Shown here: piece after piece, positions 1 to 8,058 of the stretch
Numbering within the stretch: the first letter of the stretch is position 1
Layout of the letters: every line of letters begins with the position of its first letter
Source: JABWAN01 sp041918175
GTDB lineage: Bacteria; Zhuqueibacterota; Zhuqueibacteria; Zhuqueibacterales; Zhuqueibacteraceae
Direction of reading: 5' to 3'
Length of the DNA: 64,000 bases
Assembly (NCBI GenBank): GCA_041918175.1
Contig: JAYRWE010000039.1
Span: 95,976-159,975 of the forward strand
The notes under the pieces: model-generated
Database searches by the model: none
What the model was told of the DNA's origin: nothing
Seen by the model: the letters and a program-made list of their open reading frames with translations, nothing else
Program-made: the position numbers and the translations under genes

Positions 1-1009
1 CGATGAGATAAAGCGTTTGTTCGGGTTTAATATAAGAGCCGGCGAGCGTGGGGAAATCATTGGTGAGTGGCAGGTGCAACGCGTTGGGCAAATGTCCGGC
101 GCAATAGTCCGCCCATGGGCGCGTATCGATGATTACTTCGCGCGCGGGATCGAGTTGCAAAAGCTGGTGCGCGTGGCATGCGCGCGGCTGTGGCAGCGCG
201 CGGAGCAAAGCTGGGCCGAATTTGTTTTCATGCTTCATGCGGCCGAAATAATACGGCGGCTCCATTTGCCCTTCGAGAATTTCTTCCACAAACGCGGCTG
301 CACTCTTCTGCGCCGCGAGCAACGAAACATTAAACAATTTTTCATAGCCCACCGTGGATTGCAGCACGGAGCCGAGCGACTTGCCGCAAAAACTTCCGGA
401 GCCGTGGCCTGGCCACAGTTGCAAGTAATCGGGAAGCTCCATGAAGCGGCGCAGCGAGTGATAAAGCGTTTGCGCCGAAACTTGCGCCACACCGATTTGG
501 CCCGCTGCGGTTTCAAGCAAATCGGGCCGGCCCACATCGCCGACAAATACAAAGTCGCCGGTGAAGATTCCCATGGGTTTCGTGGCACCGCCGCCGTGAT
601 CCGTTAATAAAAAACATAAATGCTCCGGCGTGTGCCCCGGCGTGTGCAGTGCTTGCATTTCAATCATGCCGACTTTAAAACGATCGCCGTCTTTCAACAA
701 CTGATGCGCGTAAATCTCGCTGCCGGCTTTTTTATTTAACCAAAAATATTTCCAATCGGCGTCGCCTTCATCGGAGAGATAAAGCCGCGCGCCGGTTTGT
801 TCGGCAAGCTCGCGCGCACCGGAAAGAAAGTCCGCATGAATGTGCGTCTCGGCGATTGCCGTAATGCGCAGGCCCTCTTTGGCTGCGAGATCGAGATAAC
901 GTTGCACGTCACGCTCCGGATCAAGCACGAGCGCTTCACCGGTGCGCTGACAACCGATCAGGTAAGAAGCTTGCGCGAGTTTTTCATCGTAGAGTAAACG
1001 CAGGAGCAT
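1..1009 (-). CDS. MBL-fold hydrolase with C-terminal rhodanese domain (persulfide dioxygenase-like), 3' end beyond window
   Basis: The frame is open from the ATG at 1009 to the left edge, so the stop lies outside the window. The N-terminal metallo-beta-lactamase domain shows the metal motif THIHADF, then HTPGHTPEH and FTGDFVFVGDVGRPDL, the pattern of ETHE1-type persulfide dioxygenases. A rhodanese-like stretch begins near residue 280 (VIIDTRPWADYCAGHLPNA); its catalytic loop would lie past the edge. Known relatives oxidise glutathione or protein persulfides in the cytoplasm. It is the third gene of a minus-strand operon after a TusA-like sulfur carrier, which fits sulfide or persulfide metabolism. 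A 7-bp tandem repeat directly precedes the start codon and no clear Shine-Dalgarno sequence is visible. Confidence 0.88.
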   Translation of the reverse strand, partial: MLLRLLYDEKLAQASYLIGCQRTGEALVLDPERDVQRYLDLAAKEGLRITAIAETHIHADFLSGARELAEQTGARLYLSDEGDADWKYFWLNKKAGSEIYAHQLLKDGDRFKVGMIEMQALHTPGHTPEHLCFLLTDHGGGATKPMGIFTGDFVFVGDVGRPDLLETAAGQIGVAQVSAQTLYHSLRRFMELPDYLQLWPGHGSGSFCGKSLGSVLQSTVGYEKLFNVSLLAAQKSAAAFVEEILEGQMEPPYYFGRMKHENKFGPALLRALPQPRACHAHQLLQLDPAREVIIDTRPWADYCAGHLPNALHLPLTNDFPTLAGSYIKPEQTLYLI

Positions 1010-1014
1010 GGGGA

Positions 1015-1046
1015 GGCTGGTTGCTGGTTGCTGGTTGCTGGTTGCT
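1015..1046. repeat. Short tandem repeat, 7-bp unit (GCTGGTT) x4
   Basis: Four consecutive copies of GCTGGTT, the last running into GCTGCG, fill most of the 56-bp gap between the TusA-like stop and the MBL-rhodanese start. On the coding (minus) strand they form the untranslated leader immediately before the ATG. Confidence 0.85.
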
Positions 1047-1065
1047 GCGCGGAGATTGCGCCGCG

Positions 1066-1305
1066 TTATTTTTTCTTTATAAAAAAATGCCACTCGCCGT
1101 TTTCACCTTTGCGCAGCGTGAGCAATTCGTTTTGCGTTTGTTTCGACCAAGCTGCGACATCCAACTCGGAGCCGGGATCGGTGCTGATCATTTCCAAAAT
1201 TTTTCCGGATTCCAATTCTTTTATGGCCTTGGTGGTTTTAACCAACGGCATGGGGCACTTCAAACCGGAGCAATCGAGAGTTTTGTCGGGAGTATATTCT
1301 GCCAT
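1066..1305 (-). CDS. TusA/SirA-family sulfur carrier protein
   Basis: 79 residues, the usual length of TusA-like proteins. The diagnostic motif LDCSGLKCPMPLVKT lies near residues 10-24, with the second cysteine in the CPxP context as the predicted persulfide-carrying residue. Family members relay sulfane sulfur from rhodaneses or desulfurases to acceptors. It sits 17 bp after the DUF2270 gene and 56 bp before the MBL-rhodanese gene on the same strand. An AAAAGGAG ribosome-binding site precedes the ATG. The context suggests delivery of persulfide sulfur to or from the neighbouring enzyme rather than tRNA thiolation; the exact partner is inference. Confidence 0.92.
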   Translation of the reverse strand: MAEYTPDKTLDCSGLKCPMPLVKTTKAIKELESGKILEMISTDPGSELDVAAWSKQTQNELLTLRKGENGEWHFFIKKK

Positions 1306-1322
1306 GAGCGGCTCCTTTTGAT

Positions 1323-2414
1323 TTATGAATCGAGGGGTTGAAAGCCGTGACCTAAAACTTCCTGCGCGGGCATGACGATGACGAAGGCGCGCGCGTCTTC
1401 TTCGCGCACCGCGGCTTTGAGCGCTTTCATTTCATTCACGGTAGTGGCAACCACGAGCACTTCGCGCTCTTGATGCGTGTGCATGCCCTCGCCGCGCAAA
1501 CCCGTGACGCCGCGTTTGAGATCCTGCAAAATGCGGTGCGCCACGGCTTGCGGCTTGGATGAAACAATGATGCACAACAATTGTTGTCGCCGCCTTCTCC
1601 AAATGCGCGCGAAATCCCGCCGAATTGCCGCGCCTTGTGCGGAGGCGTCTTTCACTTCCAGCGCTTGCCAAATTTTGCTGAGAAAAGGAATCTCGCCCGA
1701 ACGCGGCAGCACTTCACCGGAAGCTTGTTGCAAACCCGCGGTGCCGAGGCCGATGATGAACAGCACGCCGTTGAAAGAAAGCCCAGCAATCAAAATCACC
1801 CAACCGGAAAGCGTGCCGACTTGCAAGCGACTGATAAAATCATCAACGGAGGTGGCTTGGTCCGGGTGAATCATGCACTTGAACAGCCACGCCAAGCCGA
1901 GCACGAGAAAAATCCACATGTAATTGCGGCGAAAGCGCCGGCCAAATGCCTCCCACATGCTAATGGGAAACTCGGGCGATTGCAGCGATTCGGAAAGCTC
2001 TTCGGCCCAATGCGGACGCGGCGCAAACGGCGGCACCAACATGTTGCCGAAAAAATCCGTTTCCATCAAGCGCGTGCGATGCGCCCACAATTCGTAATAA
2101 CGATAACGCCGCGCTTCGATCCACAAAAAAATCGTGACCAGCAGCGTGTTGAGAATGATGGCGCCGTAATGATGTGAGGGATCGGAAAGCGCGAAGGAGA
2201 TGGCCGCGCCCGCGGTGATCACAGCCCAGTTCGTGGTGTTGTCGAGGCGTTGCCGCCACACGTTGGAGCGTTGGATTTCGGCGCGATAATAATGCACCAT
2301 CGCCGTGTTAAATTCCGCGGGCCGCATTTCATAGCCGCGAAATTTCCACACCGGCTCGTGCGCTTCGGTCTTTGTCGCTCCGCCGTTGGGCGGCAGAGTC
2401 TCTGTGATTGGCAT
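1323..2414 (-). CDS. DUF2270 membrane protein with C-terminal PII-like/DUF2179-type domain
   Basis: About 363 residues from the ATG at 2414, preferred over an ATG 13 codons upstream because AGGAAG precedes it. The first half looks like DUF2270: a conserved soluble N-terminus (FNTAMVHYYRAE), paired hydrophobic segments near residues 65-100, the RRYRYYELWAHR stretch, and two more segments around 165-225 (RNYMWIFLVLGLAWL). The last ~75 residues (CIIVSSKPQAVAHRILQDL to VIVMPAQEVLGHGF) resemble the small ferredoxin-like domain at the C-terminus of YitT-type proteins, so this looks like a fusion. It is the first gene of the TusA and MBL-rhodanese operon. Function unknown. Confidence 0.75.
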   Translation of the reverse strand: MPITETLPPNGGATKTEAHEPVWKFRGYEMRPAEFNTAMVHYYRAEIQRSNVWRQRLDNTTNWAVITAGAAISFALSDPSHHYGAIILNTLLVTIFLWIEARRYRYYELWAHRTRLMETDFFGNMLVPPFAPRPHWAEELSESLQSPEFPISMWEAFGRRFRRNYMWIFLVLGLAWLFKCMIHPDQATSVDDFISRLQVGTLSGWVILIAGLSFNGVLFIIGLGTAGLQQASGEVLPRSGEIPFLSKIWQALEVKDASAQGAAIRRDFARIWRRRRQQLLCIIVSSKPQAVAHRILQDLKRGVTGLRGEGMHTHQEREVLVVATTVNEMKALKAAVREEDARAFVIVMPAQEVLGHGFQPLDS

Positions 2415-2562
2415 GTGCTTCCTGTTTTTGGTCGCGGCAAGATAGTGAGGCATCGACTAAATTGCAAACGGTGATTGCGCCGTGCAGCATTTCGCGCACA
2501 ACGCTTTGCATGCCGCATCGTCTATTAGTGCAATCCCAACCATCCCCACTCGGACTCTGCTC

Positions 2563-3681
2563 ATGCTTTCACATTGGCTGCAACGACGTTGGATAAAATG
2601 GAGCCTCGCTTTTCTGTTTTGGACGAGCTTGGGCTTGGTCTTTTCCACGCAAACCTATTTGTATCTCAAAACGCAATATCAAGGTTTCACCTGGCTCAGT
2701 GCGCTCAAAAACGGCATGCCGATTTGGTACATTTGGGGCGCGCTGGCGCCGTTGATTGTGCGGCTCGATCAACGCTTGCCCGCGCGGCGGGAGCAGCTTT
2801 TGAAACGCATCGCGTTGCATTTGCCGATCAGCATCGTCGCTGCATGGCTGCATTTCATGTTGCGCCTCGGCGTGGAAAAAATTTTAATCGGCAATGTGCA
2901 ACTCGGCTTTGCCGACTTGCTCGGCAGTTTTCCCATGACGCTGCAAATCTATTGGCTCATTCTCGGCGTGGCCGTGGCGTATGATTTTTTTCAAGCGTAT
3001 CGCGACCGCGAGCTGCAAGCGTCGCAACTCGAAGCGCGTTTAACCCAGGCGCGTTTGCACGCTTTGCGCGCGCAATTGCATCCGCATTTTTTGTTTAACA
3101 CATTGAACGCGATTTCCGCTTTCATCGAAAAGTCGCCGAAGACCGCGCGACAAATGACGGCGCACCTCGGCGAGTTGTTGCGTTTCGCGCTCGATCATGC
3201 CGAGGAGCAGGAGATCACGCTCGCCGAAGAGCTTGCGTTTCTCGAAAACTATTTGGCGATTCAGCGTTTGCGTTTCGCGGATCGGCTTGCAATTCGTCTG
3301 CGCATTGCGCCGGAAACGCTCAATGTGTTTGTGCCCAGCCTACTCTTGCAGCCGCTCGTGGAGAATGCGCTGCGCCACGGCCTGTCCTCGCGCGCCGCGG
3401 CTGGAGTGCTCACGATTCAAACACGACACGAGGACGATTCTGTTACTCTCTGTATTGTCGATGACGGCGTTGGCCTGTCCAGCGATTGGCAACACACCGC
3501 ACAACACGGCGTGGGATTGTCAAACACCAAGGAGCGTTTGCTGCGACTTTATGGCGAGGCGCATAGCTTTAGCATCAAAAATAATGAAGACCACGGCGTC
3601 ACCGTTGAAATCAAGTTGCCGTTTCGCACCGAATCCAACTCTGCCCATGCCAATGGATACTATTCGCACGTTGATCGTTGA
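2563..3681 (+). CDS. LytS-family sensor histidine kinase
   Basis: About 372 residues from the ATG at 2563; an upstream in-frame ATG at 2482 would overlap the divergent promoter region. Four hydrophobic segments occupy roughly residues 10-130. The phosphoacceptor motif HPHFLFNTLN near residue 170 defines the His_kinase (PF06580) type. The HATPase has the N box LLQPLVENALRHG and the G box VDDGVGLS. It has no periplasmic sensor domain, so the stimulus is probably membrane-borne. Its 3' end overlaps the response-regulator gene by 35 bp, which implies translational coupling of a LytS/LytR pair. It is divergent from the sulfur operon. Confidence 0.92.
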   Translation: MLSHWLQRRWIKWSLAFLFWTSLGLVFSTQTYLYLKTQYQGFTWLSALKNGMPIWYIWGALAPLIVRLDQRLPARREQLLKRIALHLPISIVAAWLHFMLRLGVEKILIGNVQLGFADLLGSFPMTLQIYWLILGVAVAYDFFQAYRDRELQASQLEARLTQARLHALRAQLHPHFLFNTLNAISAFIEKSPKTARQMTAHLGELLRFALDHAEEQEITLAEELAFLENYLAIQRLRFADRLAIRLRIAPETLNVFVPSLLLQPLVENALRHGLSSRAAAGVLTIQTRHEDDSVTLCIVDDGVGLSSDWQHTAQHGVGLSNTKERLLRLYGEAHSFSIKNNEDHGVTVEIKLPFRTESNSAHANGYYSHVDR

Positions 3682-4426
3682 CGACGAACCGCCCGCGCGC
3701 CGGCGCATTCTCGAATTGTTGGAGCACGAGGCGCAAGTCGAACTGCTCGAACCCTGCAACAACGGCAAGAACGCGATCGCGGCCATTCGCCGATATCGAC
3801 CCGCGCTCGTGTTTCTAGATGTGCAGATGCCGGAGCTTGACGGTTTCAGCGTTTTGGCGCAACTCGAAGCGGAGGAGAGGCCTGTCACTATTTTCGTGAC
3901 CGCGTATGATCGCTATGCGTTGCAGGCTTTTGAGGTGCATGCGTTGGATTATTTGCTGAAGCCGTACAGTGATCAGCGTTTTGAGACGGCATTTGCAAGG
4001 GCGAAAACGCAACTTCAACCCGAACTTCGCGCAACGCGCCAGCACAAGATGCAGGCCTTGCTCGATAAGCGCGAGCCTCACGCGCCGCCGCAACTTGATC
4101 GCCTCGTCATTAAATCTGGCGACCATATTTTTTTTCTAAAAACCGAGGAGATCGATTGGATCGAAGCTGCTGGTGTATATGTCAAACTTCATGTGGGCCG
4201 CAAGACGCATCTGTATCGCGAAACCATGAGCGCGCTCGCGAGCAAGCTTGATTCAAAATATTTCGTGCGCATTCATCGCTCGTGCCTCGTCAATCTCGAA
4301 CGGATCAAAAATCTGCAGCCGCATTCTCACGGCGACTTTCTCGTTTTCCTGCATGACGATACGCGGCTGAAACTCAGCCGCGGCTATCGCGAAACCCTGC
4401 AAGCACGGCTCGGACAAACACTCTGA
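3647..4426 (+). CDS. LytTR-family response regulator
   Basis: About 259 residues. The start at ATG 3647 (or 3653) places the receiver at the N-terminus: acidic pair in LIVDDEPPARRR, phospho-acceptor Asp in VFLDVQMPELDG, and conserved Lys in LLKPYSDQRF. The C-terminal ~105 residues are a LytTR DNA-binding domain (IDWIEAAGVYVKLHV; FVRIHRSCLVNLERI). The frame stays open upstream as far as 3197, but that part is an out-of-frame reading of the kinase gene. Such regulators bind paired direct repeats upstream of targets; the target is not evident here. Confidence 0.93.
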   Translation: MPMDTIRTLIVDDEPPARRRILELLEHEAQVELLEPCNNGKNAIAAIRRYRPALVFLDVQMPELDGFSVLAQLEAEERPVTIFVTAYDRYALQAFEVHALDYLLKPYSDQRFETAFARAKTQLQPELRATRQHKMQALLDKREPHAPPQLDRLVIKSGDHIFFLKTEEIDWIEAAGVYVKLHVGRKTHLYRETMSALASKLDSKYFVRIHRSCLVNLERIKNLQPHSHGDFLVFLHDDTRLKLSRGYRETLQARLGQTL

Positions 4427-4990
4427 TGATCGTCGATTAAAAGTCTTACCCATTTCTAAATCTCGAATAGGTGCGAATGAACACGGCTATAAAAGAATGA
4501 GCGTTCATTCGCGTTGATTCGCAGATGGCACAATCCCCACCTCCGTTTCACCTCTTGCCTCATCCCTTTCATTTCACCCGCGCGCGACTCATTTCAGAAC
4601 GTTGGCATTGCGCGCCTTTATGGTTTAATTTTACCTCGACACAAAGCTCGTGCGAAAATATCACGCGCGGAGCATCTCGCGCAAATGGAGAATGCGGCAA
4701 CCTCCCCGACGCACGCGACTGCGGAAACCGGCGCATTTCATAACCCGAACGAGTCGGAGCTAAACAAGAAAAGCTCATCCGCCGAAATTCACCGAAGCCA
4801 CCGAGTGTCGCCGAAGAAAAGCTTTTTTCGGTGAAACTCAGTGGCTTCGGTGTCGCTCGGCGGAAAAGTTTTTGCTCTTTTTGCAACGATCAAACTTCTT
4901 CGATACGAATGCGCGCGGCAGCGCCGGTAAAAAAACAATTTTCAACCAATAGATTTTCGCCAACGTACTTTTCAAAAAAGGAGTGTGTTC
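4427..4990. other. Intergenic region, 564 bp
   Basis: No convincing gene on either strand. The right half contains repeat-A copy 1 (4762-4900). The stretch 4470-4760 shows nothing I recognise. A good ribosome-binding site (AAAAAAGGAG) for the next gene lies at the right end. Confidence 0.6.
4762..4900 (-). repeat. Dispersed inverted-repeat element A, copy 1
   Basis: About 139 bp with internal dyad symmetry (CCGAAGCCACCGAG / CTCAGTGGCTTCGG arms around AAAGCTTTTTT). Read on the minus strand it closely matches the copies at 19413 and 20925, including the flank AAGAAGTTTGATCGTTGC shared with copy 3. It has no coding capacity. It is MITE- or REP-like in character. Confidence 0.85.
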
Positions 4991-5845
4991 ATGCAATCGC
5001 AAAGTCTCAAGCTCTGTTGCAGAGTATGGTTTGCGGCGTTGCTGTTCTTCTTGCCGCAATCAGCATCAAGCCAGAATGATGCTTCCACGGAAACGCAGCA
5101 AATCATTGCCAAGATGATTGCCGCGCACGGCGGATTGGAAAAATGGCGCAACTCGCCCTCCGTCAGTTTTCATTCGCATCTCAAAGTTAATTTCGGCAAC
5201 AACAATTGGGTGCCGTTTTGGGAAGAAGCCACGGTCGATCCGATTTCGCGCCGCGTGTATTCCAAACTGCCCAATCCCGACGGCACGCACGGATTGATTG
5301 CATTCGACGGCAAGCAAGCGTGGAGCGCGGGCAATTTGCAAGGCATCAGTCGCGCGCCTGCGCGTTTCACTGCGTGGCGAAATTTTTATTTGTTCAATCT
5401 GCCATGGCTCACCGTAGACCCGGGCGTGAATCTCAGCGCGGTTGGAAGAAGCAAAATTCCAGTGCTACCGGATGACGCAAAAGAGTATTTCACAATCAAG
5501 CTCACGTTCGAGTCCAGTGCGGGTGACACGCCGAAGGATTACTACATTCTTTATATCGATCCGGACTCATATCTCTTGCGCGCGAGCGAGTATATCATGA
5601 CATACGCGAGCATGATGCAAGGCGGCGCGGAAGCAAGCCCGCCCTCGGTGTTTGTGTGGGAGAAAACAGAGAAGGTGGAAGGATTCGTGGTGCCCGTTCG
5701 GTATACGGCTTATTGGAAAGACAAATCCGTTGCGGTCAAAGATGGAGCGATCTCACATTGGTCGTTTCGCCAACCGTTTGATGCCGCGCGTTTGGTCATG
5801 CCCACGGACGGCAAACTTGATGACAGTCGGCCACGCACAGAATAA
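4991..5845 (+). CDS. Secreted LolA-like lipoprotein-carrier-fold protein of unknown function
   Basis: 284 residues from the ATG at 4991, which follows AAAAAAGGAGTGTGTTC; a GTG two codons earlier is less likely. A signal peptide ends near residue 25 (ALLFFLPQSASSQ). The mature start, TQQIIAKMIAAHGGLEKW, is typical of periplasmic proteins with the LolA/LolB half-barrel, and later beta-rich segments (YYILYIDPDSYLLRASEYI; YTAYWKDKSVAVKDG) fit. No lipobox is seen. It stands alone, with a terminator directly downstream. Fold assignment is inference from pattern and not from a search. Confidence 0.7.
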   Translation: MQSQSLKLCCRVWFAALLFFLPQSASSQNDASTETQQIIAKMIAAHGGLEKWRNSPSVSFHSHLKVNFGNNNWVPFWEEATVDPISRRVYSKLPNPDGTHGLIAFDGKQAWSAGNLQGISRAPARFTAWRNFYLFNLPWLTVDPGVNLSAVGRSKIPVLPDDAKEYFTIKLTFESSAGDTPKDYYILYIDPDSYLLRASEYIMTYASMMQGGAEASPPSVFVWEKTEKVEGFVVPVRYTAYWKDKSVAVKDGAISHWSFRQPFDAARLVMPTDGKLDDSRPRTE

Positions 5846-5863
5846 GCGAGACGTAAATACGAG

Positions 5864-5906
5864 GCGAACGAAAACCAACGCGAAGGAGTTTTCGTTCGCA
5901 TTTTTT
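5864..5906 (+). terminator. Rho-independent terminator after the LolA-like gene
   Basis: A 12-bp perfect stem GCGAACGAAAAC / GTTTTCGTTCGC with a 12-nt loop, followed by TTTTTT, starts 18 bp after the stop codon. Confidence 0.85.
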
Positions 5907-5927
5907 GTTACGGCAGCAAGTACGACC

Positions 5928-6851
5928 TTACGCCCTACGATAAGGCTTTCCCAAATCCGCGGGCGCTTGTGCTCCGCCGCGCGTGAGGATCAAAACGAGA
6001 AGCGTCAACACATATGGCAACATGAGAAAAATTTGATACGGAACGCCGGAACCGAGCGCTTGAAATTGGAACTGTAGCGCATTCGCGCAGCCAAAGAAGA
6101 GCGCGCCGAAAAAAATTCCCCACGGCTGCCAGCGGCCAAAAATCACCAACGCCAAGGCAATGAAGCCGCGCCCTGCAGTCAAGCCTTCCACAAAAGTATT
6201 CGCATGCGCGAGCGAGAGATATGCGCCTGCCGCGCCACACATTGCCCCGCAAAACAAAACACAGCCTACGCGCAATCGAAAAATGTTGAGGCCTGCAGTG
6301 TCCGCTGCAACCGCGTGTTCGCCGCACGCGCGAATCGCAAGGCCGAGGTGCGTGCGATGGAGCACAAACGATGCAAGCGGAATGATGGCGAACGCGAGAT
6401 ACAGCAACACCGGCTGCTCAAACAAGACGCGGCCAAGCACAGGCAGCTCCGCGAGCACCGGAATCTTGAGCGGAGCAAACCCCTGCATCGTGATCGCCGT
6501 GCCGGTCACACCAAAAATTCTGCGGAAGAGAAAACCGGTTAATCCTGCTGCGAGCAAATTGATTCCCGCGCCGACAATGATTTGATCCGCGGCAAAATAA
6601 ATCGTCAACGTCGCGAACAACGCCGCGAGCAACGCGCCCGCAGCGATTCCAGCAAGCGCGCCGAGCCACGGATTTGCCGCGTAATATCCGACGATCATGC
6701 CGGCAAACGCGCCCACGAGCATCATGCCTTCAAGACCGATGTTGATCACGCCGCTGCGCTCGGAAAAAGTCTCGCCTGTTGCCGTTAGCCACAGCGGTGC
6801 GGCAAGCTTCAAGCCCGAACGCAGGAGGTTTTCGATTAAGTTCAGCAACAT
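5928..6851 (-). CDS. BMP-type nucleoside ABC transporter permease 2 (NupQ/YufQ-like)
   Basis: 307 residues with about 8-9 hydrophobic segments and the BPD_transp_2 hallmark near the N-terminus (LTATGETFSERSGVINIGLEGMML), the ATPase-coupling region in this family. It is the last gene of a four-gene minus-strand operon (binding protein, double ATPase, permease 1, permease 2), the standard order for purine-nucleoside importers. It lies 68 bp after permease 1. The substrate (nucleosides, possibly purines) is inferred from family and operon composition. Confidence 0.93.
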   Translation of the reverse strand: MLLNLIENLLRSGLKLAAPLWLTATGETFSERSGVINIGLEGMMLVGAFAGMIVGYYAANPWLGALAGIAAGALLAALFATLTIYFAADQIIVGAGINLLAAGLTGFLFRRIFGVTGTAITMQGFAPLKIPVLAELPVLGRVLFEQPVLLYLAFAIIPLASFVLHRTHLGLAIRACGEHAVAADTAGLNIFRLRVGCVLFCGAMCGAAGAYLSLAHANTFVEGLTAGRGFIALALVIFGRWQPWGIFFGALFFGCANALQFQFQALGSGVPYQIFLMLPYVLTLLVLILTRGGAQAPADLGKPYRRA

Positions 6852-6861
6852 AGTTTGATCG

Positions 6862-6907
6862 GTGCAAAACGATTAAGAGAATAGTTTTGCCAGCAATCGT
6901 TTTGCAC
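6862..6907. repeat. Perfect 13-bp inverted repeat between the permease genes
   Basis: GTGCAAAACGATT at 6862-6874 and AATCGTTTTGCAC at 6895-6907, separated by 20 nt. It has no T-tract, so it is more likely an mRNA-stability or attenuation hairpin or a mobile hairpin remnant than a terminator. Confidence 0.75.
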
Positions 6908-6919
6908 TATTGATTCGCT

Positions 6920-7948
6920 TCATGATCTTCTTTTCAACTCCAACGCGCCCGCCGCTGCAATCGTGAGCACGACCACGCCTTGCATCATGTTGACGAGCAC
7001 CGCGGAGACATGCGCTTGCCGTTGCATCGCGAGCGCGCCGTTTTCCAATGCGCCAAAGAGCAGCGCGGTTGCGATGAGGGCGAGCGGATGCAAGCGCGCC
7101 ATCAACGCGACCGCAATGGCCGTATAGCCATAGCCCGGCGAAAAATTTTGATACATGCGATACGTGACGCCGGCCAATTCCATCGCGCCGGCTAGCCCGG
7201 CCACCGCGCCGGAAATCGCCATGCTCATGAGTTGAATGCGCGCGACGTTCATTGCCGCGAAGCGCGCCGCGGTCGCATTCGCCGCGGTCGCGCGTAGATT
7301 AAAACCAAACGCCGTGCGCGTGAGCATGACGTGCACGAGCAACGCAACGAACGGCGCGCACAACACGCCCGTGTGCAAACGCGTCGGCACAAGCCAACGC
7401 GCGAGCCGCAACTCGGGCACGAGTATATCGGTTTGAGGAAAATTTCCCGCGGTTTCCATGAGCGGGCCATTCACCGCATAGCGCACGAGTTCGAGCGCGA
7501 TGAAGTTGAGCAGAATGGTTGAAACCACTTCGGGCACTTGTCGCTGAAATTTCATCCATCCCGCAAGGCTTGCCCACAAAGCGCCCGCGCTCAGGCTGCA
7601 CATGAATATCAGCCCGAATCCCATGAACGTTGGCAACGAAGCGAGCCACGGCGCCAGCGCTATTGCTGCAAGCGCGCCCATGAGCAATTGCCCTTCTGCG
7701 CCGATATTCCACACGCCCGCGCGAAACGCCACCGCCACCGCGAGACCGGTGAGCAACAACGGCGTGGCGCGCACGACCGTTTCCGCAAGCGCATGGGCCG
7801 AGCCGAAGGCGCCGTTGAGCAGCGCGCTGAATGCCTGCAACACTTCATAGCCGCCGAGCCAGAGCAGCATTGCGGCGATCACAGTCGCAACAACGAACGC
7901 CAGCGCAGGCGTTGCGAGCGCGCGCAATTGTCGAAGGAGATGTTTCAT
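6920..7948 (-). CDS. BMP-type nucleoside ABC transporter permease 1 (NupP/YufP-like)
   Basis: 342 residues, mostly hydrophobic, BPD_transp_2 family. The coupling segment is AVAFRAGVWNIGAEGQLLMG near residues 72-92. The C-terminal part carries FSPGYGYTAIAVALMARLHPL, typical of the larger permease of nucleoside importers. It pairs with the smaller permease downstream to form the membrane channel. About 110 bp separate it from the ATPase gene; that gap carries repeat-C copy 1. It appears intact. Confidence 0.93.
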   Translation of the reverse strand: MKHLLRQLRALATPALAFVVATVIAAMLLWLGGYEVLQAFSALLNGAFGSAHALAETVVRATPLLLTGLAVAVAFRAGVWNIGAEGQLLMGALAAIALAPWLASLPTFMGFGLIFMCSLSAGALWASLAGWMKFQRQVPEVVSTILLNFIALELVRYAVNGPLMETAGNFPQTDILVPELRLARWLVPTRLHTGVLCAPFVALLVHVMLTRTAFGFNLRATAANATAARFAAMNVARIQLMSMAISGAVAGLAGAMELAGVTYRMYQNFSPGYGYTAIAVALMARLHPLALIATALLFGALENGALAMQRQAHVSAVLVNMMQGVVVLTIAAAGALELKRRS

Positions 7949-7952
7949 TTTG

Positions 7953-7980
7953 AATGTTCAACCACGGCTTGGCCGTGGTT
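7953..7980. repeat. Hairpin repeat C, copy 1
   Basis: AACCACGGC-TTG-GCCGTGGTT (7960-7980), preceded by ATGTTC. The same hairpin with the same flanking sequence occurs inverted at 11853-11880. It lies between the ATPase and permease genes of the importer operon. Confidence 0.7.
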
Positions 7981-8058
7981 TGCTTTTAAACTGCTTCTGG
8001 GGCAATTCGTAATGGCCTCTTTGAATTGTCATCCTGAAGGACCTTCCCTACGCGCGCT

